Shown here in pieces: positions 23,560 through 34,786 of a stretch of DNA of 64,000 bases (position 1 is its first letter; each line of letters opens with the position of its first letter). The stretch is taken from positions 5,076,001-5,140,000 of the forward strand of contig JANUWF010001109.1 in the NCBI GenBank assembly GCA_026120185.1, given 5' to 3'. Below the pieces are notes generated by a model. That model was not told the origin of the DNA. It ran no database searches and worked only from the letters and a program-made list of their open reading frames with translations. A program made the position numbers and the translations under genes. This DNA comes from Voacanga thouarsii (taxonomy: Eukaryota > Streptophyta > Magnoliopsida > Gentianales > Apocynaceae).

Positions 23560-24534
23560 CCCTTTTCCGAGCATTTTCTCCAAAAGCCATACATTTCCAC
23601 CGTCTAAAGTTAGTGGTTTCTACCATGCGTAGCTGCTTAGGGAAAAGAATTATAAAGATAAGCCCTTCCTTTGATTCTGGGCTACCAGAAATCCTCTGAC
23701 TAGAAAACTGTAAAACTCTTTATTGTCCTTCAATTACAATAGCGCACAAACACCAGCCCTAAGGCCCACAAACACCAGTCTTGCCCATGAATTTGATATC
23801 TCTGATTTATATCCATTATTATTTTTGTTTCTATTTCCTTGATTTGTCTGTTGTATTTGTGTGCCTCCTGCTTGAAATAATTAGTCTCAACCATGAATTA
23901 ACTTGCTGCTCAGCCGTGTGTGTGTAGCTTCAAACATTTGGTTTGAAGCATGGGTCATATTTAGATCTATACACACAGGTCCTGAATCTGTGACTTGCCA
24001 TATGCACTGATTCCCAATAAGAATTTTCATAGCATCATATTAACAACATTCTTAGGAATAGTGAAGGATTAATGTGACTATTGCATACAATCCATAGATG
24101 TGATTGGGATGATAACAATAGTTTCAAATGTAGAGGAGAGAAATAGAATGAGCCACTGTGTTAAGTTGCAGACAATTGCTATCAAAGATGGAAGGTAAAG
24201 CAACCACATGGCTAATAATTTATTCATGGTTTACCTAATTTACATTACTGACAGAGAAATTACTATGATATTACTCTTGGCATTAGTGGAAGACAGTTAT
24301 AGGGTACATTATGGGGAGCAACAACAGATATCATCAAGGGAAACAAAGAAATGGCCAGTGAGCATATCCAAGTAGCAATTTTCACATCGATGATTATCAA
24401 AGATGACAATGGATTTGCCATATTATCGAACAACAGTGCGACAAAGATATATGTCAATTTGTAGATCCCTGTAGTAGAAAACTTTACGAAAATGTAAGTA
24501 AAACACAATTTAAGCTTTCAACTGAAATTTGCAT

Positions 24535-26043
24535 TGACCATGGATATCTAATTACATATAAAAATAAGCACATTCTCAATCAAGTTTAAATTAAAACATT
24601 AACCCTAAATTATACATATGAGCAAGCGTACTCATCATTAAGTATAGCATAGGGTTTAAAACGAGTATCGTTCCTCAAGGAATAAGTATGCATTAATCAC
24701 TTTTCTTTCATTGTTGAACCGGCTCAATAAAGTGAAAAAGAATAAGAAGGAAAATAAAATAAAATAAAATAAAAGAATATATATACGTCAAGGATGGAGA
24801 ATTATGTAACTCAAACTATTATTTTGACAAACATGACCTTAAAGTACCCAACCATTATCATAACCAATCATTCTCTTGGCATCATGAAGGATTAAGGTAG
24901 ATTCACTTTTTTTCCAATCCATGAAATCACTATCTTCTAGACAAATTAGCATCACATATCCTGTCTCAACTAATTCACCCAAAAGATGCATTAAACACAA
25001 TCTTTGATTAAATCTCCATCTCCTGACAAATTTAAAGCATGAAATTAACCAATGAATCCATATCCTGGCAGATATCAATTAATCTTTAATTACCCAATTC
25101 TTAGCAATTAATCCATTTTCAAGCAAGTTAATAGACAACAAATATGAAATTAATGAATTGAGACCACCATCAATCCCTTTTCCAAGCAAGTTAATAGAAA
25201 AAAATAACAAATTAATCTCGTAATCAGCATAAGTAATTAAATACCAAGAATAACAATCAATTAATCAAAAGATCAAAGTAACTCTAAAAATCATGAATAC
25301 CCAAAACAACGTCAAATTATAATAAAAAAATTAATACATCATTATTCAAGAAAAGAAAACAAAATTAAAAGAAAGCATTCATAGACAAGTCTCCTTCTTC
25401 TTTCTTCATAGAATCTCTTGTACAATCCTCCTTGATTTGACAAATTCCTCCTTGATTTTGAGTGATTTTCTATTTCACTCTTCGAATCTTCCTTTTGCTT
25501 ATGTTTTTCCTCTATTTATAGGCTTAAGAAGTGCCTAAATTCGCCCCTTTAGGGTTTCTGGCTGAATAGAAGTAGGAAAATACTAAAACTCTGAAAATTG
25601 TCAAAAATGCGTACGAAAATCGAGGCACCGCCTTTGTACTAGTGCACAGCGGCGCCGCTTGTCCTGCCTAGGGCCGGCATTGATTGTGTTCTGTCCCTCT
25701 GTCCGTTCGTCAATTTTTCTCGATTTTCGAGCCAAGTATTCCAGATTGCAGCCGGCGCCGCCTCTGAGCTTCCAACCGGCGCCGGCTATGTTCTGTTCAG
25801 CCTCTACTTTGTCGATTTTTTATCATTTCGAAGTGCATACCAGCAGCACGTGACTAGCTCTGCCTCTCATCTGTTTAGCGACGATTTTGCCTTATTTTAC
25901 CCCTAATATCTAAAATAATGCACAAAATACCTTTCTAAGGGTAAAATCTCAAATATGAAGGAATATGATCAGTTATTATACAAAATGTATCACAAAATGA
26001 CCTCAAATAACTAGAAAATATATGAGTAATTTAGGCCCTATCA
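24535..26043 (-). repeat. 3' LTR of the deleted Athila-like element
   Basis: In reverse it starts TGATAGGGCCTAAATTACTC directly after the polypurine tract. About 1.5 kb, colinear with 27743-29201, 34787-36319 and 41754-43293. A GC-rich block at about 25620-25800 has repeated GCCGGCGCCG motifs. The outer 25-30 bp are diverged from the other copies. Confidence 0.8.
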
Positions 26044-27742
26044 CATTCCCCCACACTTAGCTCTTTGCTTGTCCTCAAGCAAAGTATCAAAGACAAGTAG
26101 AAAAACACAAGTTTTAACAAAATCACTCATTCAATTTTAAAATAATATTTCTAATGCTTTCTCTATTCAAGACAACAAAACATATGCTACTATACCTTTC
26201 ATAACAAATGCAAAACTTGTGTAAGTGAAGAATGACTAGTAGAACCATCCCAACACTTAATATCATTCTCAAACCATTTGAAAGAATTTAGTTCAAAAAG
26301 AATATGCATTCTATAATCTTACTTTTCATACACTTTCTCCACTAATCCGAGACATATCATGATTCTACTTTAGGTCAAGTAGGACTTTTAAATTTGTAAT
26401 GTAAGGCTAAAGGATTAGTAATGTAGCTGCCAAACGAAGGATATAGGAAAATCAAATATCAAAGAAGATAAGAGTTAGCAAGAAAAGGATAAACAAAATG
26501 TACCAATAGATTCTAAACTTTTCTTGCTCTCCTATCACAAAACCAATAAAAAACCTATAACCTTATATAGCAATCATATTACAGTTCAAGCAAATCTTAC
26601 ATTCTTTTCATCAATAGTTCTCAACTCGTCAATCATATTGCACAAGATTATCAAAATTTCAACAATTCTTATTCCAACTCAACCAACATTCTTCTTGTGC
26701 TCTTCTTTTCTTTTTCTCTTCTTTTCAAATGCTGCTTTTGTTTGTTTCTCAGTTTTTTTTTCTTTCAACATTTTCTAGCAACTTTTTGTTTTTTTCTATC
26801 TTTCTTTTTCTTCCTCATTTCCCCTTTCTCAACTTCAACTCAACACATGGTGCATGATTGAAAGTAACAAGTTATGACATTTACACAAGCATTTTTCCTC
26901 ATAATTGTTCTACTTATACTTTTATCCATCAAGAGCAATCAAAGATTTGAAAGGTAAATCAAACTCTCAGAAAAAAGTAATGGACAAAGTATGATAACGG
27001 TTTAAGAAAGAAATTAACAATTTAGGCTCCAAAATAGACACTAGGGATAATATAAAATAGGTAGGTTTGAAAAGCTCAAACTATCCAAAGAATATAATTT
27101 AAAGCCAATGTACAGCTAGTTACTCAATCATCATAATAGCCATAATCATACCCTTAGTGAATACACAAACTCCCTAATGATCATGGGAATGAATAAAGTT
27201 CTCAAGAATCATCAACTCATAATATATCCAATGTTATGAAGCTCACAAATTGATTCATAATGCAAGAGAACATTAAATATCCCAAATTTCGGCCAAAAAT
27301 ATACCTAAAATTAAAAAAATTTATCTACAACATTTTAACTGTGAGAATTCAAGAAAAAACATACATTTATGTTCTCTTATGCATGGGCAAGCAAAATATG
27401 CATCATTTTTTTTTTCAGAAATCAAAGCTCGTTGAAGGTAGATTGAAAATTGGATTTTTGTGAAAAATGGAAGATTTAGAGGATTTTGATATGTAAAATC
27501 AACAAAAGAAGGATAGATTGATACTCTATAAGTGTTTGGGAGGTGAAAAATCAAATTTTGAAAGGTTCATGATGTAGAGCCGGTGCGAGTTGGAGAGGAT
27601 TTGAGAGGGAATTGGAGAGTTTGAAAGAAAAAATGACCAAATTGGCCTATTTTAGTGCTTCCCGCCACAGGAGCCGGCGCCGGTTCCAGGCCTGGCCTGT
27701 ACTGCCTCTATCCTGTCCGGGCTTCGATTTTTTTTTTCTTTT
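26044..27742 (-). other. Internal remnant of the Athila-like element, non-coding
   Basis: Only the 3' untranslated part with the polypurine tract can be identified. A pyrimidine-rich stretch lies at about 26690-26830. Near 27670-27725 a short GC-rich piece (GAGCCGGCGCCGGTTCC) resembles the LTR GC block, which hints that part of another LTR is fused here. The reading frames in this stretch are chance. Confidence 0.55.
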
Positions 27743-29201
27743 TGATGTGTTTGAATTTGGGTGTAAAAAATCATATAAAAATAAACACATTCCCAATCAA
27801 ATTTAAATTAAAATATTAACATCAAATTACACATATGAGTAAGTGTACTTATCATTAAGCATAGTATAGGGTTTAAAACGAGTATTGATTCTCAAGGAAC
27901 GAGTATTGATTCTCAAGGAACATGTATGCATTAATCACTTTTATTTCATTGTTGAACCGACTCAACAAAGTGAACAAGAATAAGAAGGAAATAAAATAAA
28001 ATAAAAGAATATATACATGTCAAGGATGGAGAATTATGTAACTTAAACCATTATTTTGACAAATATGACCTTAAAGTACCCAACCATTGTCATAACTAAT
28101 CATCCTCTTGGCATCACGAAGGATTAAGATAGATTCACTTCTTTTCCAATCCATGAAATCATTATCTTCTAGACAAATTAGCATCATATATCCTATCTCA
28201 ACTAATTCACCCAAAAGATGCATTAAACACATTCCTTGATTAAATCTCCATATCCTGGCAAATTTAAAATATGAAATTAACCAATGAATCCATCTCTTGA
28301 TAAACATCAATTAACCTTTAATTACATAGTTCTTAGCAATTAACCGATTTTCCAAGTAAGTTAATAGAAAGAAACAACAAATTAATCTCGTAATCAGTTT
28401 AAGTAATTAAATACCAAGAATAACAATCAATTAATCAAAAGATCAAAGTAACTCTAAAAATCATGAATACCGAAAACAATGTCAAATTACAATAAAAAAA
28501 ATTAATACATCATTATTCAAGAAAAGAAACAAAGTTAAAATAAAGCACTCATAAACAAGCCTTCTTCTTCTTTCTTTGTAGACTCTTTTGTACAATCCTC
28601 ATTGATTTGATGAATTCTTCCTTCATTTTGAGTGATTTTCTATTTCACTCTTCGAATCCTCTCCCTTCAATTGTGTTTTTCCTCTATTTATAGATTTTTG
28701 AAGTGCTTAAGTTCGTCTTTCTAGGGTTTCTGGCCGAATAGAAGTAGGAAAATACTAAAACTCTAAAAATTACCAAAAATGTGTATGAAAATCAAGGCAT
28801 TGCCTTTATTCCAGTGCACAATCGGCGCTGCCTGTCCTGCCTAGGGCTGGCACCGGTTGTGTTCTGTTATTCTGTTCGTTCGTTAATTTTTCTCGATTTT
28901 TGCGTCAAGTATTCCAGATTACAGCTGGCGCCGCCTTTGGGCTTCCAACCGGCACTAGCTGTGTTCTGTTCAGCCTTTGTTTTGTCGATTTTTATCGTCT
29001 CAAAGTGTGTGCCAGCAGCACCTGGCCGGTGCTGCCTCTCTTTTGTTTAGCGACGGTTTTACCTTATTTTACCTCTAAAATCTAAAATAATGCACAAAAT
29101 ACCTTTCCAAATATAAAGAAATATGACCAGTTATTGCACAAAATGTATCACAAAATGACCTCAAATGACTCGAAAATATATGTCTAATTTAGGCCCTATC
29201 A
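27743..29201 (-). repeat. 5' LTR of the deleted Athila-like element (or separate solo LTR)
   Basis: 1459 bp, TGATGTGTTTG ... AGGCCCTATCA. It is colinear with the other family members, including a GC-rich block at about 28800-29040. It contains a small local duplication (GAGTATTGATTCTCAAGGAAC, about 27877-27920; the shared part is 20 bp). Because no PBS follows in element orientation, it could instead be an independent solo insertion. Confidence 0.78.
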
Positions 29202-29209
29202 CATACTTT

Positions 29210-29700
29210 ATCAAGTGTCAAGCAACAAACATAGCACAACATCCTATTGAAATCAAGCTTCCTTTTGTTATACTGACAAGAAAGAATTATGAACAGAACA
29301 GGCAAAAAATTAGGACAACTAGGGGACATGGTTCGAAATAGAGATGACTTGGTATGATGATTTGATGAATGTACAAAAAACCCCTTACTCTTTACGTATT
29401 AAAATGAACACTGAATTGCTTACATTTGATAAAACAACAGGGTACAACCTATTACTCCAATATTACTATTCTTGACATTGACACATATAATGGTTGGAGA
29501 TACAGTTCACGCAGTATATGTAAAAAAAAACTGAAAGTACTAGGAAGACATTTAAGGTATGAAGTATGTGGCAAAATTGAGAAGTATCCAGAAATCAGGT
29601 AATTTAGCATGTAACTTCTTACATATGCATCTCACCAAGCATATTAACATCATCTTATTATATTACAAAATAGATATCGTGTAGAAGTAATAGTAGATGA
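29210..29700 (+). pseudogene. RPA-like gene, exons after the Athila insertion
   Basis: The text resumes as an RPA central piece (YFIKCQATNIAQHPIEIKLP) and then the zinc-ribbon OB fold. In RPA the ribbon has four cysteines. Here the first of each pair is replaced (YSSRSMC, YEVCG), leaving one of each. The exon ends at a GT donor after KIEKYPEIR (about 29600). The next acceptor is AATAG at about 29671. Confidence 0.78.
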
Positions 29701-30118
29701 CAATACCGGAGAAGCACACTTTGTCTTATTCGATAGAGACGTTGAGAAAATGGTGCACATGCAGGTTGAAAAATTGGCTAAAAAAATAGCAGAGGTAAGT
29801 TTCCATGACATTTATAATGATAGGAACATCAATGTTTGCAATAGACAGCATGAATTGAGTGGCGTATTGTATGGCATTATTAGGAAGGCATAGATGATGC
29901 AGTTCCTGCACCTTTGAAAAGCTATTGGGAAAAGAATATATTTGCCCAGTGAAATTCAATGAACAAAGTCAAGGGACAGACAGAGAATGCTTTATTGTTT
30001 TCTGAACATATGAACCATTGGATGTAGTTGATACAGATGTAGAAGCATCGAAGGTATTTTACATTGTTGTGCTAATTTAATTAGTCTGAAATTTGAACAT
30101 TGAGAAAAAATTATATGT

Positions 30119-30150
30119 GGTCATATATATATATATATATATATATATGT
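30119..30150. repeat. (AT)n microsatellite
   Basis: About 14 AT units lie in the intron before the last RPA-like exon. Confidence 0.9.
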
Positions 30151-30260
30151 CTAAAAAAACAATAGGAAGTACAAAATGAGGAGAATTGGTCCAACCATCG
30201 ATGCAGATGAAATTCAAACTCCTGCACAAGATGAGAAGAAGAAAAAACGGCGATTCCAGT

Positions 30261-30930
30261 AAGAATCTACCAAAATACCCAATTTTACTACTTGCACAAT
30301 TTTTGCCCAACTGAATATATTTCATTTGTTTTTCCAGATATGGCATGGTAGGAATGACAAAAAAGGGGAATGTGAACAGCAAGAAGGCTTTGTTTGATAC
30401 GGGAAACGCGGATAGTTGAAGAGATGACAAATAATGAAGTCAGAAACACATTAGACAGTTGCACAAATCTTTGTGTGATATGCTAACCAATATTCAATGC
30501 CTTTATACATCAGAATTTCCCTAGGGAAAAAAAACATTTGAAAGAAAACTGAAATCTGTATATTTGTGATATTTTCATAGACATGGATATTTACAAAACG
30601 AAAGTCGTTTGATATCCTGTTGAGCAGTTCATCATTCATGATCTATGAACTCTTCATATTACTAGATGCAATGTCATAGCATTTTACCTTAACATGTCAA
30701 CGTTAAGGCAGCATTTAATTTTGCCTTCGTTTTTTGTTCTCTGCTATTGGTCAATCATCAGTATCTTTGTTGTGCAACCTGCAATAGCATAAACACAGGC
30801 CAAAGTCAGCAAAAATATTTTTCTATTTTTGTTAGCAAAGTCAACATAAACATTGGCAAATGCATACTGAGTTCTATTTCTGCCTCTTTTTTCAGCTACC
30901 ACAGGTGTTTTTATTAAGGGCATCGGTTCT
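30261..30930. other. Helitron spacer, no gene seen
   Basis: This is the sequence after the last RPA-like exon. No reading frame has recognisable content and the composition is AT-rich. Confidence 0.4.
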
Positions 30931-30936
30931 TCAAAA

Positions 30937-31240
30937 TCAGTTTCCTGGACATTTGTTGATGAAACCTACATAGTAGATAGATATTGGACCAATTTCAATG
31001 TTCTTTTTGTATGATAAACAAAAACTTGGATTTTGGAAAATCATATACCGTTTCTTCATCCAATGCATTTTCAAGTATCTCATTTGGGTCATATGATCGG
31101 TTTCTGTAAAACACTCCTTCAGAGTACCTCTGCTTTGCTCATTGAACCTAATCCAGTAGACATATATTTTGCCTATAATTTTCTTCAGTGGCTCATTAGC
31201 ATCTTGGTATGAGAAACTTGATGCAACTACCAAGAGTCAT
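30937..31240 (-). pseudogene. Inverted copy of the last RPA OB-fold exon
   Basis: The minus frame reads PLKKIIGKIYVYWIRFNEQS then RGTLKECF. It aligns with the plus-strand RPA exon at about 29910-29995, PLKSLLGKEYICPVKFNEQS then QGTDRECF, with the same spacing and about two thirds identity by eye. The match continues weakly into an acidic tail. It lies only about 1 kb from, and opposite to, its relative. Probably an inverted duplication of the RPA 3' end, or a leftover of a second RPA gene in a nested Helitron. Confidence 0.6.
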
Positions 31241-31374
31241 CCATCATGGTTATAGATTGGACGATGAGACTCCCAATTCTCTCTTCCCTTTGTGGAATTG
31301 TTTTTGCCAGCACCCTCCTCTTCTAGCCTATATTCTATTTTTCCTTTGAAATCAGTTTGGAGCATTAGACAGCC

Positions 31375-31476
31375 TATATTCTTCAAGTAGCTTATCCAGC
31401 AGATGTTCAGGCATTTCGTGATAGTCCTTGGTGTAGTTTGGGTAGTGGAATAGCTTCTGGAAATTAGGCATCCTGT
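31375..31476 (-). pseudogene. DUF7722-like plant protein fragment
   Basis: The minus strand encodes MPNFQKLFHYPNYTKDYHEM and then PEHLLDKLLEEYRL, matching the pattern FQ..LHYP.Y...DYE.MPEW.LD.LL.EYGL of small plant proteins of the DUF7722 family (function unknown). About 34 residues are recognisable. A stop follows soon after. Likely a captured host-gene exon inside the Helitron; identification is from memory of the family pattern. Confidence 0.5.
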
Positions 31477-31529
31477 TATTAAGTGATTCCCAGCATTTGC
31501 TCTATGGGGGGGGGGTAACTTCCTTCACT

Positions 31530-32070
31530 TAAATATGTGTTTCAACATCATAAAAAGGAGATGATGAACCTTCTCACGTGTATAATTCATTTCCTATCAA
31601 TCTTTATTATTGCTGTGTGAATAGGTAGGTAGTAAGACTATACAAACTTCATATCCCAAAAGAAGATTTGCAAAAACATAGATTTCAAATTAAGGGGATT
31701 TTTTAAAGAAAAATTAAATATTATTTGAATTCATTTATAATTTAAATTAATTAAGTTATTAGCTATATTAACTAATGAAATATATATCTATCAAATCTGC
31801 CAACAGATACGTCAAATGGTTTCCAATTGATTATTTTGAAGGAAATAAAATGAATCATATGTTTCTTTGCCGTTGGTGGCCTTTTAATGAACAACCTAGA
31901 ATTGAAGCCTTACATTAGAAAATAAATAGTGTTCGATAATAAAAACAATTACAAACAATTATGGTAGTTTTTTTAATGAGGAAAAAGCTAAGAATAAAAC
32001 CACTACAAATACCATATAACCTTTTTCAAACCATATAAATATTGGAAAAAGGCTGCATAACAAAAGCAAA
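31530..32070. other. Helitron spacer, no gene seen
   Basis: AT-rich DNA with a G run at about 31505-31513 at its left edge. No coding or RNA signal was recognised. Confidence 0.4.
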
Positions 32071-32073
32071 CTT

Positions 32074-32231
32074 TTGATAGCAGTTTCTGATGCTTTTGTT
32101 AACTTTGTCCCTGGAACATTACACAAAGATATAAAAAGAAGAAAAAGAAAGCCAACTGCTCCAATTGAACAAGATATTGCTTCAGCAAGTAACAACAGTT
32201 CAAAGAAAACATGTCCAACTCTTTCAGCAGG
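32074..32231 (+). pseudogene. Helitron N-terminal basic exon, copy 1
   Basis: It encodes KDIKRRKRKPTAPIEQ and ends SKKTCPTLSAG at a GTAACT donor (32231-32236). The same plan (basic KRRKRK cluster, serine/asparagine stretch, ending at a CAG-GT donor) recurs at 33449 and 33746. The basic run looks like a nuclear localisation signal. Confidence 0.5.
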
Positions 32232-32279
32232 TAACTCCCTCCACCAACTCCAAAATATAAAAAGGATCTACTGATTTCT

Positions 32280-33440
32280 AAGTTATATTATTGTAAAAAG
32301 TATTTGTTTGATATCCAGATATTACTTATTTTTATTCAATAGTAAATACATCTCTGTAAATGAACTTTCACCAACAAAAAAATTTGACATTATGATTACT
32401 ATTGAATCAAAGGCATAGGATTCCACAACAACTACCTTGAACTTGCAGCCTGTGATCAGTAATGTCCCTACCCTCCTTTTGCTCCTTGACCAAAATCTAG
32501 TATCAATGTTGGGCTCATTGTGACACAAACTGATACATGGAAAATGATAATATGACTATCATCCCTTTAAACAATCAAAAAACGCCAACTGAAACAATCA
32601 AACTCCATATAGTTAACAACAATGATAACTTTTAAAAAATAAATATTGTGCACTGATGACTATTTATGGTTGAATTTAAAAAAAATGGATGAACATTCTG
32701 AACATGGGAAATATGCTTGGTAATTTATCATGAAAAATAATACCATTGACAAATTTTGTGGAAGAACACCGTATCAAATATGCATGTTATTGAGATGCGT
32801 AACTAAAAAAAAAACCACAAAAAATGATTAGGAGTAGATGTCTCAAATAGAACCCTTCCATGGAGTCCAAAATAAGTAACCTAACTTCCTTAGATTTTTT
32901 ATAATTTTTAGATTACATCTTAAGCCTTAGCACTGCATGCAATGTGTGTGACTGTGGAAACTCTGTTCCATGTCCATCATGAAAGTCAAGAGAGAGTAAA
33001 TATCCAAAGAAGAGAACAATTTTCATGAAGTTCGGCAATGTCTGTGATAGTAAAAAGCGATACAAATCACTATAGAATTACTATCATAACTTGGGTTTTG
33101 GAAGAAATATGAGGGAATTTTGAGTATCCTTTCAAAATACTTTTCACTTGATTGTTTCAAAGTTTGCTAACATGTTACTTCAATATCTTTGTAGTTGAAC
33201 ATCTGTAGACAAACACCAACTTTGAATCAGCTTCAGTATATCATACGTCAATGGACCACAACACAAACATCCATACCACCAACCAACAACATTCAACAAT
33301 GAACATTCATCATTACAATTATGTTGCCAGTCATAATATTTGAAATGGTAATTGAAGTGGTCATAAAGCATTTCATAATTCATTTCTCAGCTATATTAGT
33401 TATGATATACCATTCACAATTTACATACAATGAATTATTC
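32280..33440. other. Probable intron or spacer in the Helitron Rep gene
   Basis: No reading frame has recognisable content. It lies between two repeated basic exons with donor and acceptor-like borders, so it may be intronic sequence. Confidence 0.4.
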
Positions 33441-33448
33441 TCATAGAA

Positions 33449-33582
33449 ATGGCAAGGAGAAAAAGAAAGGAACGTGCTGGAATTCTAAAAAATAAGAGAA
33501 AAAGGTGTACTGAAAAACATCTTGGTTCAACAATTAATAGCAGTTCAAACAGCAAATGTAAAATTATTTCAGCAGGTAATAT
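33449..33582 (+). pseudogene. Helitron N-terminal basic exon, copy 2
   Basis: It starts with an ATG and reads MARRKRKERAGILKNKRKRC, then a serine/asparagine stretch and CKIISAG before a GTAATA donor. Best candidate for the original first coding exon of the Rep/helicase gene. A bipartite nuclear signal is plausible. Confidence 0.5.
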
Positions 33583-33745
33583 ACGTTACTTATTTTATAG
33601 GTTCTCATTTCAGGATGATCAAAATAATTTAATAATAAATTTGAATCCATTGTTTGTAAGAATTAGTAGTTTAATTTTGCTACATGATTTATTTAACATA
33701 TAACTAATTTCCTTTTTTGAGTCTTTTTCCATATAACATAATATG

Positions 33746-33852
33746 CAAGGAGAAGAAGAAAAGAACGCAAAAACATCATAAATTCGAAGAGAAAATGTTC
33801 TGTTAAAAATAACACTGTTTCACAGAAAAAAGCAACCATACCTGTGACAGGT
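33746..33852 (+). pseudogene. Helitron N-terminal basic exon, copy 3
   Basis: It reads ARRRRKERKNIINSKRKCSV and ends KKATIPVTG at a GTACGA donor. It is clearly related to the exon at 33449, so the N-terminal exon has been duplicated. Confidence 0.5.
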
Positions 33853-33935
33853 ACGAATTCTTACACATTATTCTTTGTGTTCATAGTTCATGTATGTAGC
33901 ACTATTTTCTAACATTAAATGAATTCCATTGTTCA

Positions 33936-34786
33936 TAGATTCTAAACTGAGCACAAGCTCTTACTATAGAAAAGTTGAATATGAATGTCAATTTTGTCAG
34001 GCAGTATTTTGGGAGTGCGAAAAAAAAAGATAATTTAAAGAACAAACATCCAAGATATAAATTATGTTGTAGGCAGGGAAAAATTCATTTGCCAGCAAGA
34101 AGGTTTGCTATAGAACCCCTTAATTCCCTACTTTCTCATAATGTACTTGAGTATTCCATACCTTTCTTGAAAAATATCAGAGCATATAACTCAATGTTCT
34201 CAATGACATCTATGTGTGCAAAAGTTGATGAGCAAATCAATCAACGCTCTAGACCATACATCTATCGGATAAATGGTGAAAATTATCATAGGCTTGGTTC
34301 TTTGATTCCAGAAAGTGGAAAAAAATGCACACTTTATCTAGCTGTATTTTCATGATATTGTGAATGAAGTGCATAACAGACTAAAAGCAGTGAATCAAAG
34401 AAATACAAACAAAAACTTGAATGCAGGAATTATCCAACAATTGATTCATATGCTTGATCAACACAATGAATTGGTAAAAGTGTTCAGAATAGCTCGAGTA
34501 GGCATAAGAATTCCAACATAGGTGAGTTCAAAATCAGACTCTTCTATAGTAGGACTTTAAACACCAGGCAGTACCAACCACCAAAAACCTTAGAAATAGA
34601 AGCTCTCATAGTTGGAGATATAAATCATGTAACCAAGGATAGAGACATTATTGTTGAAATGAGGTCAGGTACACTGCAAAGAATTAGTTACCTACATTCG
34701 TGCTTCATGGCATTACAGTATCCATTGTTATTTCCTTATAGTGAAGATAGATTTCATCCGCAGATTCCATATGTCAAATCTATGGG
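33936..34786 (+). pseudogene. Helitron Rep/helicase, N-terminal region
   Basis: Contains VEYECQFCQAVFWECEKK (about 33978-34030) and, after a frameshift, KLCCRQGKIHLP (about 34065). The open frame 33975-34355 then gives NIRAYNSMFSMTSMCAKVDE and PYIYRINGENYHRLGSLIPE, the cysteine-containing N-terminal region typical of plant Helitron transposases. Translation continues (HDIVNEVHNRL; RDIIVEMRSG) up to about 34780, where the solo LTR cuts in just before the Helitron_like_N domain. Frame breaks are present. Confidence 0.85.

Larger units (their letters stand above)
24535..29201 (-). mobile_element. Internally deleted Athila-like gypsy element, minus strand
   Basis: Two LTRs of the same family and orientation enclose only 1.7 kb. 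At the inner edge of the left LTR stands CATTCCCCCACACTTAG then CTTTGCTTGTCCTCAAGCAA. Read in reverse, this is the conserved Athila/Tat block ending in the polypurine tract TAAGTGTGGGGGAATG. The rest of the internal part (to 27742) has no gag or pol, and no PBS is seen beside the right LTR. It interrupts the RPA-like gene. No convincing target duplication was found. Confidence 0.75.
22745..30260 (+). pseudogene. Helitron-encoded RPA1-like single-strand DNA-binding protein, interrupted
   Basis: The gene has several exons with GT-AG borders. Exon 1 ends PIEVISLDFLVMDEK at about 22890. Exon 2 is about 23014-23289 (HCVISSRFMGQFHDYIQEG; IPRHKF then a stop). Exon 3 holds DVIGMITIVSNV (about 24096-24194). 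Exon 4 has TLWGATTDIIKGNKEMASEH and SATKIYVNL (to about 24492). An Athila element (24535-29201) then intervenes. Next come the zinc-finger OB fold (ILDIDTYNGWRYSS ... CKKK, about 29465-29600) and RYRVEVIVDDNTGEAHFVLF (about 29672-29792), then a last OB exon (LLGKEYICPVKFNEQSQGT, about 29900-30050). RPA coats single strands, and plant Helitrons often carry such genes. Two of the four zinc cysteines are lost. It is not functional. Confidence 0.85.
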
